This document shows positions 29,661-38,499 of a DNA stretch of 64,000 bases, piece by piece. The DNA comes from Leuconostoc suionicum. GTDB taxonomy: Bacteria; Bacillota; Bacilli; Lactobacillales; Lactobacillaceae. The translations under genes were made by a program, and so were the position numbers. The stretch covers positions 514,501-578,500 of the forward strand of contig NZ_CP015247.1 of assembly GCF_001891125.1 (NCBI RefSeq). Direction: 5' to 3'. Each line of letters begins with the position of its first letter. The stretch's first letter is position 1. The notes under the pieces are model-generated. The model worked only from the letters and a program-made list of their open reading frames with translations, ran no database searches and was not told where the DNA came from.

Positions 29661-30922
29661 AAAAAACAATTATTAATCATGGCGCGAATCTTGTGATTCT
29701 GCCAACTACACAATTTAAAACATTGCACATCGCCGTTGATTTTTCAACGGCAGTTGAGCCTGAGAATATTAGTGCACGTGCATTAGTGTCTTATTTGACT
29801 GCTGTTAGCTCGGCGCGTTATAAAACGCAACAACAAGTGGCGCAAAAAACAATTGATTTGTATGGTGCCCAATATCAAACTGATGTTTTTCGCATTGGCC
29901 AAACGCATCATGTACGCTTTACTTTGCAAATACCGGCACCTACCTACATAGTGGGGGGAAAACAGCTCCTGACCGAAGCTTTTGATTTTTTAAGCGAGAT
30001 GATATTTAATCCTTTGGCGGAGAATCATGCATTCGATGAACAAGTATTTGCCAATGAGCAGCAAAGCCTAATAAATGAACTTGCCAGCGTTAAAGATGAC
30101 AAAAGTCGTTACGCGGTGGCTAAACTTCGTGAAATAACTTATGATAAATCTGGCATGCGTGTATCCGCTAGTGGTAATGAAGAAACTGTTGCTCATTTAA
30201 ATCCATCTGGTGTCTATCAAGCTTATCAGAACATGCTTAACGACGATGCTATGAATATCGTTGTGCTTGGTGATATTAATCAACAGCAAATTATTTCATT
30301 AATAGAAAAGTGGCCGATTGTACCTCATCAAGCTAAGGAAGAAAGAGAGCCATTTTATAGGCAAGCCTCTCGATTACATCTTAGTGAATTAGTTGAGCAT
30401 AAAACTTCGCTTAATCAGGCTATGCTTACCATGGCTTATCAATTAAATATTAAGCCATTCGATGATCAGCGTTTTGCTGTTATGGTCATGAACTCGTTGT
30501 TGGGTGGTACGCCACTATCAAAATTATTTATGAATGTGCGCGAGAAGGAGTCACTAGCATATAGCATTTATTCTCGCTGGCAACACGATACTGGATTTTT
30601 AACTATTGCGGCTGGCTTGGATACTACAAAAGTGCATCAGACGGACACGATGATACAAGAACAAATTAAAGCCATTCAAGAGGGCGACTTTGATAATCAG
30701 ACAGTTGATGCGATTAAGATGAGCTTAATTAGTGATTACTTAAGTCAACGTGACTCACCTGCAAGTCAAATGGAAGTTGCTTTTTCTCGATTACTCACAA
30801 GAAGAGAAACGAGTGAACAGGAATGGATTAATCGAATTCAGTCTGTGACTGCTGACGACATTCAAAATGCTGCTCAGAAGATTTCACTTCAAAGTCGTTA
30901 TATATTATTGCCTGAGGTCTAA
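29657..30922 (+). CDS. yfmF: M16 peptidase-like protein YfmF (inactive-type subunit)
   Basis: This 421-residue M16-fold protein lacks the HxxEH zinc motif and so is the non-catalytic partner of the next gene. In Bacillus the YfmF/YfmH pair is linked to modification of elongation factor P; that is family knowledge only. It resembles YfmF at HIAVDFSTAVEPEN, VSYLTAVSSARY and LGGTPLSKLFMNVREKESLAYSIYS. It overlaps cls by four bases and is one base from yfmH. Confidence 0.88.
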   Translation: MKKTIINHGANLVILPTTQFKTLHIAVDFSTAVEPENISARALVSYLTAVSSARYKTQQQVAQKTIDLYGAQYQTDVFRIGQTHHVRFTLQIPAPTYIVGGKQLLTEAFDFLSEMIFNPLAENHAFDEQVFANEQQSLINELASVKDDKSRYAVAKLREITYDKSGMRVSASGNEETVAHLNPSGVYQAYQNMLNDDAMNIVVLGDINQQQIISLIEKWPIVPHQAKEEREPFYRQASRLHLSELVEHKTSLNQAMLTMAYQLNIKPFDDQRFAVMVMNSLLGGTPLSKLFMNVREKESLAYSIYSRWQHDTGFLTIAAGLDTTKVHQTDTMIQEQIKAIQEGDFDNQTVDAIKMSLISDYLSQRDSPASQMEVAFSRLLTRRETSEQEWINRIQSVTADDIQNAAQKISLQSRYILLPEV

Positions 30923-30923
30923 T

Positions 30924-32195
30924 ATGAAAACAAAACATTATCTAAAGTTAAAAGAAGATGTGATTACAGAAACGTTAGATAATGGTCTATCAATAGTGAT
31001 GGTTCCGAAGTTTAATTACCATAAAACTTTTGCTGTGTTAACAACGGCTTATGGTGCGTTAGAGCAAAAATTTGTTATCGATGATGAACAACCAATTCAA
31101 ATTCCCGCTGGAACAGCACATTTTCTGGAACACAAGCTATTTGAAAAAGAAAATGAAGATGCATTCGCAAGATTTGGCGAATTGGGGGCTGATGCTAATG
31201 CATTTACCAATGCTTATCAAACAAGTTATCTGTTTTCAACTACTCAAAACTTAATACCTGCCTTAACGCATTTACTAGACTTTGTTCAAACGCCTTATTT
31301 TTCAAAGCAAACAGTAGAAAAAGAACAGGGAATTATTGGGCAAGAAATACAAATGTATGATGATGACCCTAATTGGGCACTCTATATGGGATTATTGAAC
31401 ACATTATATCCAGACTCGTCAATTGCTAAAGATATCGCTGGGACACGTGAAACGATTGCAACCATCACACCTGAACTACTGTATGCTATTCATTCTGCAT
31501 TTTATCAACCTACACAGCTGACACTACACATTGTGGGGCATTTTAATCCTGAAGAAATATTAGCAGTTGTTAAAGAGAATCAATTCAAAAAAGATTTACG
31601 TTCTAAGAAGTTAACCCGTTTCCCAGAAAAAGTTTTACCAGCAAAAGAACGGCAGTCGGAACGCTACTTTAATGTTTCACGCCCTAAAGTTGCATTTGGT
31701 ATCCGGCTTGATCAGAACCAAGTCGTTGGTACAGAGGCAACCAAACGTATTTTAATCGCTGATATTTTGGATGATCTATTGTTTGGCGAACAAACGGATT
31801 GGTATCAGAATTTATATAGTCATGGTATTATTGATACAGAATTTGACACATCGTTTGATATTATAAAACATTATCAGTATGTGAGCTTTTTTGCGGAAAC
31901 GGACGATTATGACGTTCTGACACAAGAAATTCAAAATCAAATTAATAATTATCAAAATGTTTTAGAAAATCAACAAAATGCGTTTGAGTCACTACGAAGA
32001 GCTACAGTTGGTGAGGGAATTCAGAAATTGAATTCCTTAGAAAATATGGCTTTGCAAGGTGATGATGTCTTGTTTGGAACTAATCTTTTTGATAAGATAG
32101 AGTTGTTACAAGATTTAACATTTGATGACATTCTTGTAACAGCGGATAAAATATATCGAAATGCTACGTTGCAACGATTTGTGTTGCATAAGTAG
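30924..32195 (+). CDS. yfmH: M16 family zinc peptidase YfmH
   Basis: The 423-residue protein starts at ATG 30924 behind GAGGT; the earlier in-frame start at 30867 lies inside yfmF. It has the inverted zinc motif H66-F-L-E69-H70 in GTAHFLEHKLFE, so it should be the catalytic member of the YfmF/YfmH pair. The downstream ADANAFTNAYQTSYLFS block is typical of the family. It sits in the conserved order before rodZ and pgsA. Confidence 0.9.
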   Translation: MKTKHYLKLKEDVITETLDNGLSIVMVPKFNYHKTFAVLTTAYGALEQKFVIDDEQPIQIPAGTAHFLEHKLFEKENEDAFARFGELGADANAFTNAYQTSYLFSTTQNLIPALTHLLDFVQTPYFSKQTVEKEQGIIGQEIQMYDDDPNWALYMGLLNTLYPDSSIAKDIAGTRETIATITPELLYAIHSAFYQPTQLTLHIVGHFNPEEILAVVKENQFKKDLRSKKLTRFPEKVLPAKERQSERYFNVSRPKVAFGIRLDQNQVVGTEATKRILIADILDDLLFGEQTDWYQNLYSHGIIDTEFDTSFDIIKHYQYVSFFAETDDYDVLTQEIQNQINNYQNVLENQQNAFESLRRATVGEGIQKLNSLENMALQGDDVLFGTNLFDKIELLQDLTFDDILVTADKIYRNATLQRFVLHK

Positions 32196-32209
32196 TCTTG
32201 TGGGCTATT

Positions 32210-33085
32210 ATGAATGAAACTTTAACAAATCAAATAGGTGAACAACTGAAGGCTGCTCGCTTAGAAAAACAATTATCATTGGATGATATCCAAGAAATTA
32301 CAAAAATTCAACGCCGGTATTTATTAGCTATTGAGGAAAACAATCTTAGCGTGTTACCTGGTGATTTTTACGTCCGTGCTTTTATTCGGCAATATGCATT
32401 AGCTGTTGGGTTACATCCTGATGAGTTATTAGGAGAAACAAAACCAATTTCTATGTCTCGAACTAGCGATCTGAGCCGGGCACACAGGGATAATGATGGT
32501 ATTGTTCGTGCTGGGATAGACAACACCCCAACAGCAAGATCACGGTTGGCAAATTCTATCCCAACAATTGGTTTGGGGCTATTGATTCTTGTGGCTTTAA
32601 TAGTTATTTGGTTTGTATTGACACATATAGGGACCAATTCTCAACAGACATCTAACGGCGGTAATATCTCTGTTTCTACTTCTGAGGTTTCCAAATCTTC
32701 TAGTAAATCATCAGCATCGAAGTCATCTGCTTCTAGTTCAAGTGAGGAATCTTCGAAACTTGATTTAGGTACACCAGAAACAGATACAAGTTTGCAGACG
32801 ACAATCTATAATTTGTCTAATGAAAATACTAAAAAACATACAGTTGTTATAACAGCGAAAAACACAGGTACTTCAGTTAAGGTCAATGATGCTAGTAGTA
32901 ACATTTTGCTAAATGAAACATTGGCTAGTGGCAGTAAAACAGTAGAAATTCCAGCGGGAACAACGGCATTTAATCTACAATTTTCTAATGTTAATAATGC
33001 TTCAGTTACAGTTGATGGACAAGATGTCGAAATAAGTGGTGCAACAACATCATTTTGGAATGTGCTTTTTAATCTCAATAAATAA
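32210..33085 (+). CDS. rodZ: RodZ/YmfM-like cell-shape protein
   Basis: The 291-residue protein has an N-terminal helix-turn-helix domain (about 8-75, with QIGEQLKAARLEKQLSLDDI), one membrane helix (about 115-140), a Ser-rich linker (about 160-185) and a C-terminal DUF4115 beta domain outside. RodZ ties MreB to the membrane. Start ATG 32210 is preferred over TTG 32198, although the SD (GTGGG) is weak. The order yfmH-ymfM-pgsA is conserved in Firmicutes. Confidence 0.88.
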   Translation: MNETLTNQIGEQLKAARLEKQLSLDDIQEITKIQRRYLLAIEENNLSVLPGDFYVRAFIRQYALAVGLHPDELLGETKPISMSRTSDLSRAHRDNDGIVRAGIDNTPTARSRLANSIPTIGLGLLILVALIVIWFVLTHIGTNSQQTSNGGNISVSTSEVSKSSSKSSASKSSASSSSEESSKLDLGTPETDTSLQTTIYNLSNENTKKHTVVITAKNTGTSVKVNDASSNILLNETLASGSKTVEIPAGTTAFNLQFSNVNNASVTVDGQDVEISGATTSFWNVLFNLNK

Positions 33086-33095
33086 AGGATGTATC

Positions 33096-33677
33096 ATGAA
33101 TTTACCTAATAAACTAACTGTTTTCAGAATTATTTTAATTCCTGTATTTATTTTATTGCTGACAGTACCATATGCTTGGTCTAATATCAGCTTTTTAGGA
33201 GTAAACATGCCTGTTAATTGGTTGATTGCCGCTGTTGTCTTTGCAATAGCTTCTGCAACTGATTTCTTGGACGGTCAAATAGCTCGTAGTCAGCATTTAG
33301 TTACCAATTTTGGAAAGTTTGCGGATCCTTTGGCTGATAAACTTTTGGTTATGACAGCGTTGATTTTCTTAACGAGCTTCAATGTTGTTCCAGCTTGGAT
33401 GACTGCGGTTATTGTTATTCGAGAGTTGGCTGTTACAGGTTTACGTACGCTAATTGTTGAAAACAATGGCAAGGTTTTGGCAGCACAGATGCCAGGAAAG
33501 ATAAAAACATTTTCACAAATGTTTGCTATTTTCTTCTTGTATATTCGCAACGCGCCATTTTCCATTATTAATTTTCCTATTGGGAATGTCTTATTGTGGG
33601 TTGCAGTTATCTTTACAATTTATTCCGGTATCGATTATTTTTGGCAAAATAGAAATGTCTTTTCTGATGGGATGTAA
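33096..33677 (+). CDS. pgsA: CDP-diacylglycerol-glycerol-3-phosphate 3-phosphatidyltransferase
   Basis: PgsA makes phosphatidylglycerol phosphate, the precursor of PG and so of the cardiolipin made by the nearby cls. ATG 33096 has AAAGGAT upstream and gives 193 residues. The CDP-alcohol phosphotransferase motif (D..DG..AR........G...D...D) reads ATDFLDGQIARSQ then GKFADPLADK. About five membrane helices are present. A terminator follows, and cinA, which often separates pgsA from recA, is absent. Confidence 0.95.
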   Translation: MNLPNKLTVFRIILIPVFILLLTVPYAWSNISFLGVNMPVNWLIAAVVFAIASATDFLDGQIARSQHLVTNFGKFADPLADKLLVMTALIFLTSFNVVPAWMTAVIVIRELAVTGLRTLIVENNGKVLAAQMPGKIKTFSQMFAIFFLYIRNAPFSIINFPIGNVLLWVAVIFTIYSGIDYFWQNRNVFSDGM

Positions 33678-33683
33678 GGAACT

Positions 33684-33707
33684 AAAAGCGCTTTTAGCGC
33701 TTTTTTC
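33684..33707 (+). terminator. Terminator after pgsA
   Basis: AAAAGCGC, a short loop TTTTA, GCGCTTTTTT. Confidence 0.88.
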
Positions 33708-33735
33708 GTATAATCAAGAAGAAAGCAAACGAAAA

Positions 33736-33749
33736 CGAACAAATGTTCG
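33736..33749. promoter_or_regulatory. LexA (DinR) operator of recA
   Basis: CGAAC-AAAT-GTTCG matches the Gram-positive LexA box CGAAC-N4-GTTCG exactly. It lies just upstream of the recA promoter, indicating SOS control. Confidence 0.93.
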
Positions 33750-33757
33750 AAAAATAC

Positions 33758-33786
33758 TTGCTTTTGACTCGCGAAAAAGGTACACT
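33758..33786 (+). promoter_or_regulatory. recA promoter
   Basis: TTGCTT (33758-33763), 17 bases, TACACT (33781-33786). TTGACT at 33764 with TAATCA is an alternative. Confidence 0.6.
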
Positions 33787-33816
33787 AATCAAGTAAGATA
33801 AAAGGAGTTAGCCGCA

Positions 33817-34974
33817 ATGGTAGCAAAGAAAACGACTAAAAAAGACGATCAAGCAAAGAAAGATGGTCGTCGAGCCGCGCTAGATGAAGCGCTAAAGAAA
33901 ATTGAAAAGAACTTTGGAAAAGGTTCAGTGATGACGTTAGGAGATAACGCGCTAACGCAGATCGAAACGATCCCTTCTGGTTCTGTTAAAATTGATGTTG
34001 CTTTGGGTGTGGGTGGCTATCCCAAGGGACGTATTATTGAAGTATACGGTCCAGAATCATCCGGTAAAACAACCATCGCACTTCATGCAGTTGCTGAAGT
34101 GCAAAAGCAAGGTGGAACGGCTGCCTATATTGATGCTGAAAATGCTTTGGATGTTAAATACGCTGAAGCCCTTGGCGTTAAAAAAGACGAATTACTCTTG
34201 TCACAACCGGATACAGGCGAACAGGGATTAGAAATTGCTGATGCTTTGGTACAATCAGGTGCTGTAGACATGATTGTTGTTGACTCAGTTGCTGCATTAG
34301 TACCTCGTGCAGAAATCGAAGGTGAAATGGGTGATGCGCACGTTGGATTGCAAGCTCGTTTGATGAGTCAAGCACTACGTAAGTTAGCGGGAACTTTAAA
34401 CCGAACGGGAACAATTGCTATTTTCATCAATCAAATTCGTGAAAAAGTCGGCGTAATGTTTGGAAACCCAGAAACTACACCCGGTGGTCGTGCACTAAAG
34501 TTCTATTCGACAGTACGTTTAGAAGTTAGACGTTCAACGCAAATTAAAGACGGTACTGATGTCACCGGTAATTTGACAAAAGTTAAAATTGTTAAAAACA
34601 AGGTGGCTCCACCATTCAAAGTTGCTGAAGTCGATATTATGTATGGGCATGGGATTTCACAAACAGGTGAAATTCTCGATCTTGCTGTTGATCAAGATAT
34701 TATCGATAAAGCAGGTGCATGGTACGCCTACGAAGGTGAGCGAATTGGTCAAGGGCGTGAGAAAGCCAAAGACTATTTAGATGATCCTGAGCATACTGCA
34801 TTGCGACAAGAACTATATGTCAAGGTGCGTCAAGCGTATGGTATTGATTCTAATGCGAATGGTACTGCCGTTTCAAATACGGAAGCTCAGGCGGAAAAAT
34901 CTGATGAACAAATTAATTTGCCAGATTTGGATACATCAGCAGATGATTCTTTAACAGATGAACCAATTGTATAA
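33817..34974 (+). CDS. recA: Recombinase RecA
   Basis: RecA performs strand exchange and triggers LexA self-cleavage. The 385-residue protein has Walker A GPESSGKT (78-85), [20 protein letters not shown], the L2/Walker B block [22 protein letters not shown], and an acidic C-terminal tail. SD AAAGGAG lies ten bases before ATG 33817. A LexA box upstream predicts SOS induction. Length is slightly above average because of the acidic tail. Confidence 0.98.
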   Translation: MVAKKTTKKDDQAKKDGRRAALDEALKKIEKNFGKGSVMTLGDNALTQIETIPSGSVKIDVALGVGGYPKGRIIEVYGPESSGKTTIALHAVAEVQKQGGTAAYIDAENALDVKYAEALGVKKDELLLSQPDTGEQGLEIADALVQSGAVDMIVVDSVAALVPRAEIEGEMGDAHVGLQARLMSQALRKLAGTLNRTGTIAIFINQIREKVGVMFGNPETTPGGRALKFYSTVRLEVRRSTQIKDGTDVTGNLTKVKIVKNKVAPPFKVAEVDIMYGHGISQTGEILDLAVDQDIIDKAGAWYAYEGERIGQGREKAKDYLDDPEHTALRQELYVKVRQAYGIDSNANGTAVSNTEAQAEKSDEQINLPDLDTSADDSLTDEPIV

Positions 34975-34989
34975 ATTATGTAAATATTG

Positions 34990-35020
34990 AGAAAAACGTT
35001 AGGTCGTTTTTCTTTTTTTT
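34990..35020 (+). terminator. Terminator after recA
   Basis: GAAAAACG, a six-base loop, CGTTTTTC and a long T run. Confidence 0.9.
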
Positions 35021-35056
35021 GTTACAATGCAAGTATAGAAACGCATGGAGATAGAC

Positions 35057-35749
35057 ATGACTAAGATACTTGTTGTTGATGATGAAACGGCAATTGCAAC
35101 GCTGCTGCAATATAATTTGCAACAAAATGGTTACGAAGTAACGGTTGCATTGGATGGTTTATCCGCTTACCAAAAGGCAAAAGAGCAACAATTCAATGCA
35201 ATATTGTTGGATTTAATGTTACCAGAAATGGATGGCATGACTGTTTTAAAACAGTTACGTCAAGATAAAGTTAGCACGCCAATAATTTTGGTGACCGCAA
35301 AAGGGGATGAGTTTGACCGTGTGCTTGGCTTAGAATTAGGTGCGGATGACTATATCACTAAACCTTTCAGTCCCCGAGAAGTTGTAGCAAGACTAAAAGC
35401 AGTATTACGTCGTTCACAAGTTAGTACAGATGCCAACAAAACGGATGAAATGGTTATTTCTATACAAGATTTGCTCATCAATGATAGTAAAAAAACAGTG
35501 ATGAAAGAAAATAGTGTTTTATCCTTAACGCCACGAGAATATGATTTGTTATTATATTTTGCACAGCGTTTGGGGCGTGTAATTGATCGTGAAACAATTT
35601 TGACAGCTGTGTGGGGATATGAATATACTGGCGAAAGCCGTATGGTAGATATGCATATCAGCAACTTACGTGATAAGATTGAGTCAAACCCAAAGACACC
35701 TAAAATATTGAAAACGGTTCGCGGATTTGGGTATACTATGACGAATTAG
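35057..35749 (+). CDS. phoP: PhoP-type response regulator (OmpR family)
   Basis: The 230-residue regulator has a receiver domain (D8, D9, phosphoacceptor D52 in ILLDLMLPEMDG, K102 region TAKGDEFDR) and a winged-helix DNA-binding domain (LTPREYDLLLYFAQ, RTVRGFGYT-like end). ATG 35057 has GGAG at 35047-35050; the ATG at 35045 lies inside the SD. It opens a phosphate-regulon cluster, so PhoP is the natural assignment. Its kinase gene lies after pstS1 and is not adjacent. A weak hairpin follows it. Confidence 0.88.
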   Translation: MTKILVVDDETAIATLLQYNLQQNGYEVTVALDGLSAYQKAKEQQFNAILLDLMLPEMDGMTVLKQLRQDKVSTPIILVTAKGDEFDRVLGLELGADDYITKPFSPREVVARLKAVLRRSQVSTDANKTDEMVISIQDLLINDSKKTVMKENSVLSLTPREYDLLLYFAQRLGRVIDRETILTAVWGYEYTGESRMVDMHISNLRDKIESNPKTPKILKTVRGFGYTMTN

Positions 35750-35795
35750 TGTATTTATAATATATATAGTCATGTTATGTGGCATTATTATGGTG

Positions 35796-35839
35796 AATGG
35801 CAAACTGTAGACATTGCGTCGAAAGTGAGCCATTTTTGT
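35796..35839 (+). terminator. Possible terminator after phoP
   Basis: AATGGC (35796-35801) can pair with GCCATT (35829-35834) across a long loop, then TTTTGTTTTG. The long loop makes this a weak call. Confidence 0.35.
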
Positions 35840-35853
35840 TTTGTAAATTATTC

Positions 35854-35869
35854 TTTACAATCATTTACA
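35854..35869 (+). promoter_or_regulatory. Candidate Pho box upstream of pstS1
   Basis: Two TTTACA hexamers at 35854 and 35864, ten bases apart. They resemble the PhoP direct repeats better preserved before pstS2. A possible promoter (TTTCAT 35894, TATATA 35916) lies downstream. Confidence 0.5.
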
Positions 35870-35924
35870 AGAATGCGACTGAATTGTGCGACGTTTCATA
35901 ACATAGTTCTCGTAATATATAAGT

Positions 35925-35975
35925 TGTAAACAAGGAGCGGCGCCCAAGAGCCTCTACTACACCCTTGTTTCGTTA
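35925..35975 (+). other. Hairpin in the pstS1 5' leader
   Basis: AAACAAGG (35928-35935) pairs with CCTTGTTT (35963-35970) around a GC-rich loop that includes the palindrome GGCGCC. No T run follows, so it is not an ordinary terminator. It lies within the predicted 5' untranslated region of pstS1, ending 30 bases before the ATG. The role is unknown. Confidence 0.5.
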
Positions 35976-35999
35976 CATATTTCTAAGGGAGAAATCTTC

Positions 36000-36914
36000 A
36001 TGAACAAAAAGATTGTAGGAATTATTGGTGGTATAGTGGTCATTGCGGCCGGAATTGCTTTGTATACTTCCGCTAACAACAAGTCAAGTGATAGTAATAC
36101 AAATACAAGCTCTTCTTCATCTTCTAAGGTTACTGGTAAAGTCTTATCGTTAGGTTCGACAGCTCTACAACCTCTAGCAGAGCAAGTTGCCAGTTCATTC
36201 CAAGATAAAAATCCTGGTGTAACTGTGACGGTGCAAGGTGGTGGATCAGGTGCCGGATTAAGTCAAGTATCTGACGGCTCGGCACAAATTGGTAATTCTG
36301 ATGTCTTTGCCGAAGAAAAAGAAGGTGTAGATGCTAGTAAATTAGTAGATCATAAAGTTGCTGTTGTTGGTATTGCACCAGTTGTTAATAGTGATGTTCA
36401 AATCAGTAGCTTAACTAAAACACAGTTGCGAGATATTTTCACTGGTAAAATAACAAACTGGAAAGATGTAGGCGGAAAAGATGAAAAGATTGTTGTTATC
36501 AACCGTGCAACTGGTTCAGGAACAAGAGCTGTTTTTGAAAAAAATATTTTAGATGGTCAGAATGCTGTTCAAGCAACAGAACAAGATTCTAATGGAACTG
36601 TTCAAAAAATCGTTAAGACAACACCAGGGGCTATTTCTTACCTAGCATTTGCTTATCTTGATTCAGATGGTATTAAGGCTTTGAATTTAAGTGGTGTTCA
36701 TCCTAATAAGGCAAACGTAGAAGATAACTCATGGCCAATTTGGGCTTATGAACACATGTATACTAAGGGTACACCCACAGGTGCAACTAAAGCATTCTTG
36801 AAATATTTCACAACTAAGGAAGTTCAAAAAACAATCGTTCCTAAGCTGGGATATATTGGCTTGACAGATATGAAAGTTACACGTGATTCAAGTGGTAAAG
36901 TTAGTGACAAGTAA
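36000..36914 (+). CDS. pstS: Phosphate-binding protein PstS (copy 1), membrane-anchored, no lipobox
   Basis: The 304-residue protein binds phosphate outside the cell for the Pst transporter. The phosphate-site motifs are SLGSTALQPLAEQV, GGGSGAGLSQV and NRATGSGTRAVFE. The N-terminal helix (about 5-24) lacks cysteine, as does the whole protein, and a Ser/Asn-rich spacer follows. It must be anchored by the helix rather than by lipid. It lies between phoP and phoR, with SD AGGGAGA and its own terminator. Copy 2 is at 38500. Confidence 0.93.
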   Translation: MNKKIVGIIGGIVVIAAGIALYTSANNKSSDSNTNTSSSSSSKVTGKVLSLGSTALQPLAEQVASSFQDKNPGVTVTVQGGGSGAGLSQVSDGSAQIGNSDVFAEEKEGVDASKLVDHKVAVVGIAPVVNSDVQISSLTKTQLRDIFTGKITNWKDVGGKDEKIVVINRATGSGTRAVFEKNILDGQNAVQATEQDSNGTVQKIVKTTPGAISYLAFAYLDSDGIKALNLSGVHPNKANVEDNSWPIWAYEHMYTKGTPTGATKAFLKYFTTKEVQKTIVPKLGYIGLTDMKVTRDSSGKVSDK

Positions 36915-36920
36915 ATAGAT

Positions 36921-36950
36921 AAAAACAAGCATACTGCTTGTTTTTTTATT
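36921..36950 (+). terminator. Terminator after pstS1
   Basis: AAACAAGCA, loop TAC, TGCTTGTTT and a T run. Confidence 0.9.
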
Positions 36951-36960
36951 GCCTTCTAAT

Positions 36961-36989
36961 TTAATACATTGTTAAAACCATGTTAGAAT
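36961..36989 (+). promoter_or_regulatory. phoR promoter, -10 six bases from the start codon
   Basis: TTAATA (36961-36966), 17 bases, TAGAAT (36984-36989) preceded by TGT (extended -10). The ATG at 36996 would coincide with the transcription start. Confidence 0.55.
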
Positions 36990-36995
36990 AAACTT

Positions 36996-38336
36996 ATGAA
37001 GAAAAAAATTGGAAAATTGATTAGCATATATAGTTTAAATATCTTACTATTATTTGCAGTAACACATGTAATTCATGTCACTCCAAAACAACTGTACATG
37101 CTCTTAGTAATTTTTTTTGTAGTAGCTAATCTTGAAATTTGGTCCTTAAACTTTTGGAAAAGTAAAGAAACGTCCGAGTTAACTATTATGAAACAGCGAA
37201 TGTTGGCAACGACTACAGGTGAAACACCAAGAGGTGTACTAGCTGAACCAACATCACCTTACTATGACTTATTGGAAAAGTTCAATGAATTACAGACTTA
37301 TGTACGTCATATGCAATATGATGCTAATCGCGAAATTAACAACTATCAAACTCTTTTAACAAGCTTACCAGTTGGTGTTATTAATGTTAATCGGAATCAT
37401 ATGGTAGATGTTTTTAATCAAACCGCTGCCGATTTTCTTGGTGTAGAAATGCCTGAAATACCAATTTTAGATAGTTTGGTTATTCGTCAATTTACCTTGT
37501 CTGAAATAATTAATCACACTTTTAATACTAAAAAGAGACAACAATCTATTTTGAACTTGATGGTTAATGGTGAAGCGCGGCAATATGATGTGAGTACACT
37601 ATATCATCAATCTGGATCCAATTCAGAAGTTATGGTCATGTTGTATGATTTAACTGAAGTACTTAAAATTGAACGTATGCAGGCTGATTTTCTAGCAAAC
37701 GCATCACATGAATTTAAAACACCTTTAACGGCAATAACGGGATTCGTTGAAACATTGCAAGGTGAGGCCGGCTCAGATAACGATACACGGCAACAATTTT
37801 TACAAATTGTAGCAAATGAAGCTAAACGTTTATCAGCATTGGTCAATGATATATTATCATTATCTCGTCTGCAACATAAAATAGACGAAAAAGTAACAGA
37901 TGTTGAGGTTGCGAAAATTGTTGATCAACAGTTGAAAAAAATTGATACAAAAACTGTGACGGTTCATAATGAAATTGCTTCCGACTTTAGTGTATCAGGC
38001 GTCGCGAATGATATTAGTACAATCGTCCAAAATTTGCTAACAAACTCAGTGAAATATAATGTAATGAATGGCGATATTTGGGTAACAGTGCATAAAAACC
38101 AGCAGCAATGGCAAATAGATTTTAAAGATACTGGTATCGGTATACCATTCAATCAACAATCACGTATTTTTGAACGCTTTTATAGAGGTGATGAGTCTCG
38201 ACAGCGAAAAATAGCTAGTGGCACTGGCTTGGGATTAGCTATTGTGAACGAAATTGTAAATAGACATAACGGTGAAATTAAAGTTAAATCACAGGTAGGT
38301 GTTGGGACAACTATTAGTGTTGTATTACCTTTATAA
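36996..38336 (+). CDS. phoR: PhoR-type sensor histidine kinase
   Basis: The 446-residue kinase has two N-terminal helices with a very short outer loop (about 8-50), a PAS-like domain (about 115-210), HisKA with H238 in NASHEFKTPLTAITGF, and the HATPase region (NLLTNSVKYN, DTGIGIPFN, GTGLGLAIV). The lack of a large sensor domain fits PhoR-type kinases that read transporter state through PhoU. No SD lies upstream of ATG 36996, and the predicted transcript begins at about the start codon. Confidence 0.88.
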   Translation: MKKKIGKLISIYSLNILLLFAVTHVIHVTPKQLYMLLVIFFVVANLEIWSLNFWKSKETSELTIMKQRMLATTTGETPRGVLAEPTSPYYDLLEKFNELQTYVRHMQYDANREINNYQTLLTSLPVGVINVNRNHMVDVFNQTAADFLGVEMPEIPILDSLVIRQFTLSEIINHTFNTKKRQQSILNLMVNGEARQYDVSTLYHQSGSNSEVMVMLYDLTEVLKIERMQADFLANASHEFKTPLTAITGFVETLQGEAGSDNDTRQQFLQIVANEAKRLSALVNDILSLSRLQHKIDEKVTDVEVAKIVDQQLKKIDTKTVTVHNEIASDFSVSGVANDISTIVQNLLTNSVKYNVMNGDIWVTVHKNQQQWQIDFKDTGIGIPFNQQSRIFERFYRGDESRQRKIASGTGLGLAIVNEIVNRHNGEIKVKSQVGVGTTISVVLPL

Positions 38337-38359
38337 ATCATTCGATGCATGTTACAGCG

Positions 38360-38392
38360 AAAAGCAAAGTAAAATTTTACTTTGCTTTTTTG
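38360..38392 (+). terminator. Terminator after phoR
   Basis: AAAGCAAAGTAAAA and TTTTACTTTGCTTT form a perfect palindrome with a T run. Confidence 0.9.
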
Positions 38393-38411
38393 TATTTTTA
38401 AACTTATTCTC

Positions 38412-38455
38412 TTTACACAATCTTTACATAAAAGCGTTTTGACATTTACATAAGT
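38412..38455 (+). promoter_or_regulatory. Pho box array of the pst operon
   Basis: TTTACA occurs at 38412, 38423 and 38445, and the in-phase fourth position 38434 holds GCGTTT. Four units at an exact 11-base period match the PhoP binding pattern known from Bacillus (TTAACA-like repeats every 11 bases). Low phosphate should activate pstS2-pstCAB-phoU from here. Confidence 0.85.
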
Positions 38456-38499
38456 TTAAGATAATAAGTATGTAGTAGTAAATCTTGGGAGGCATTAAC

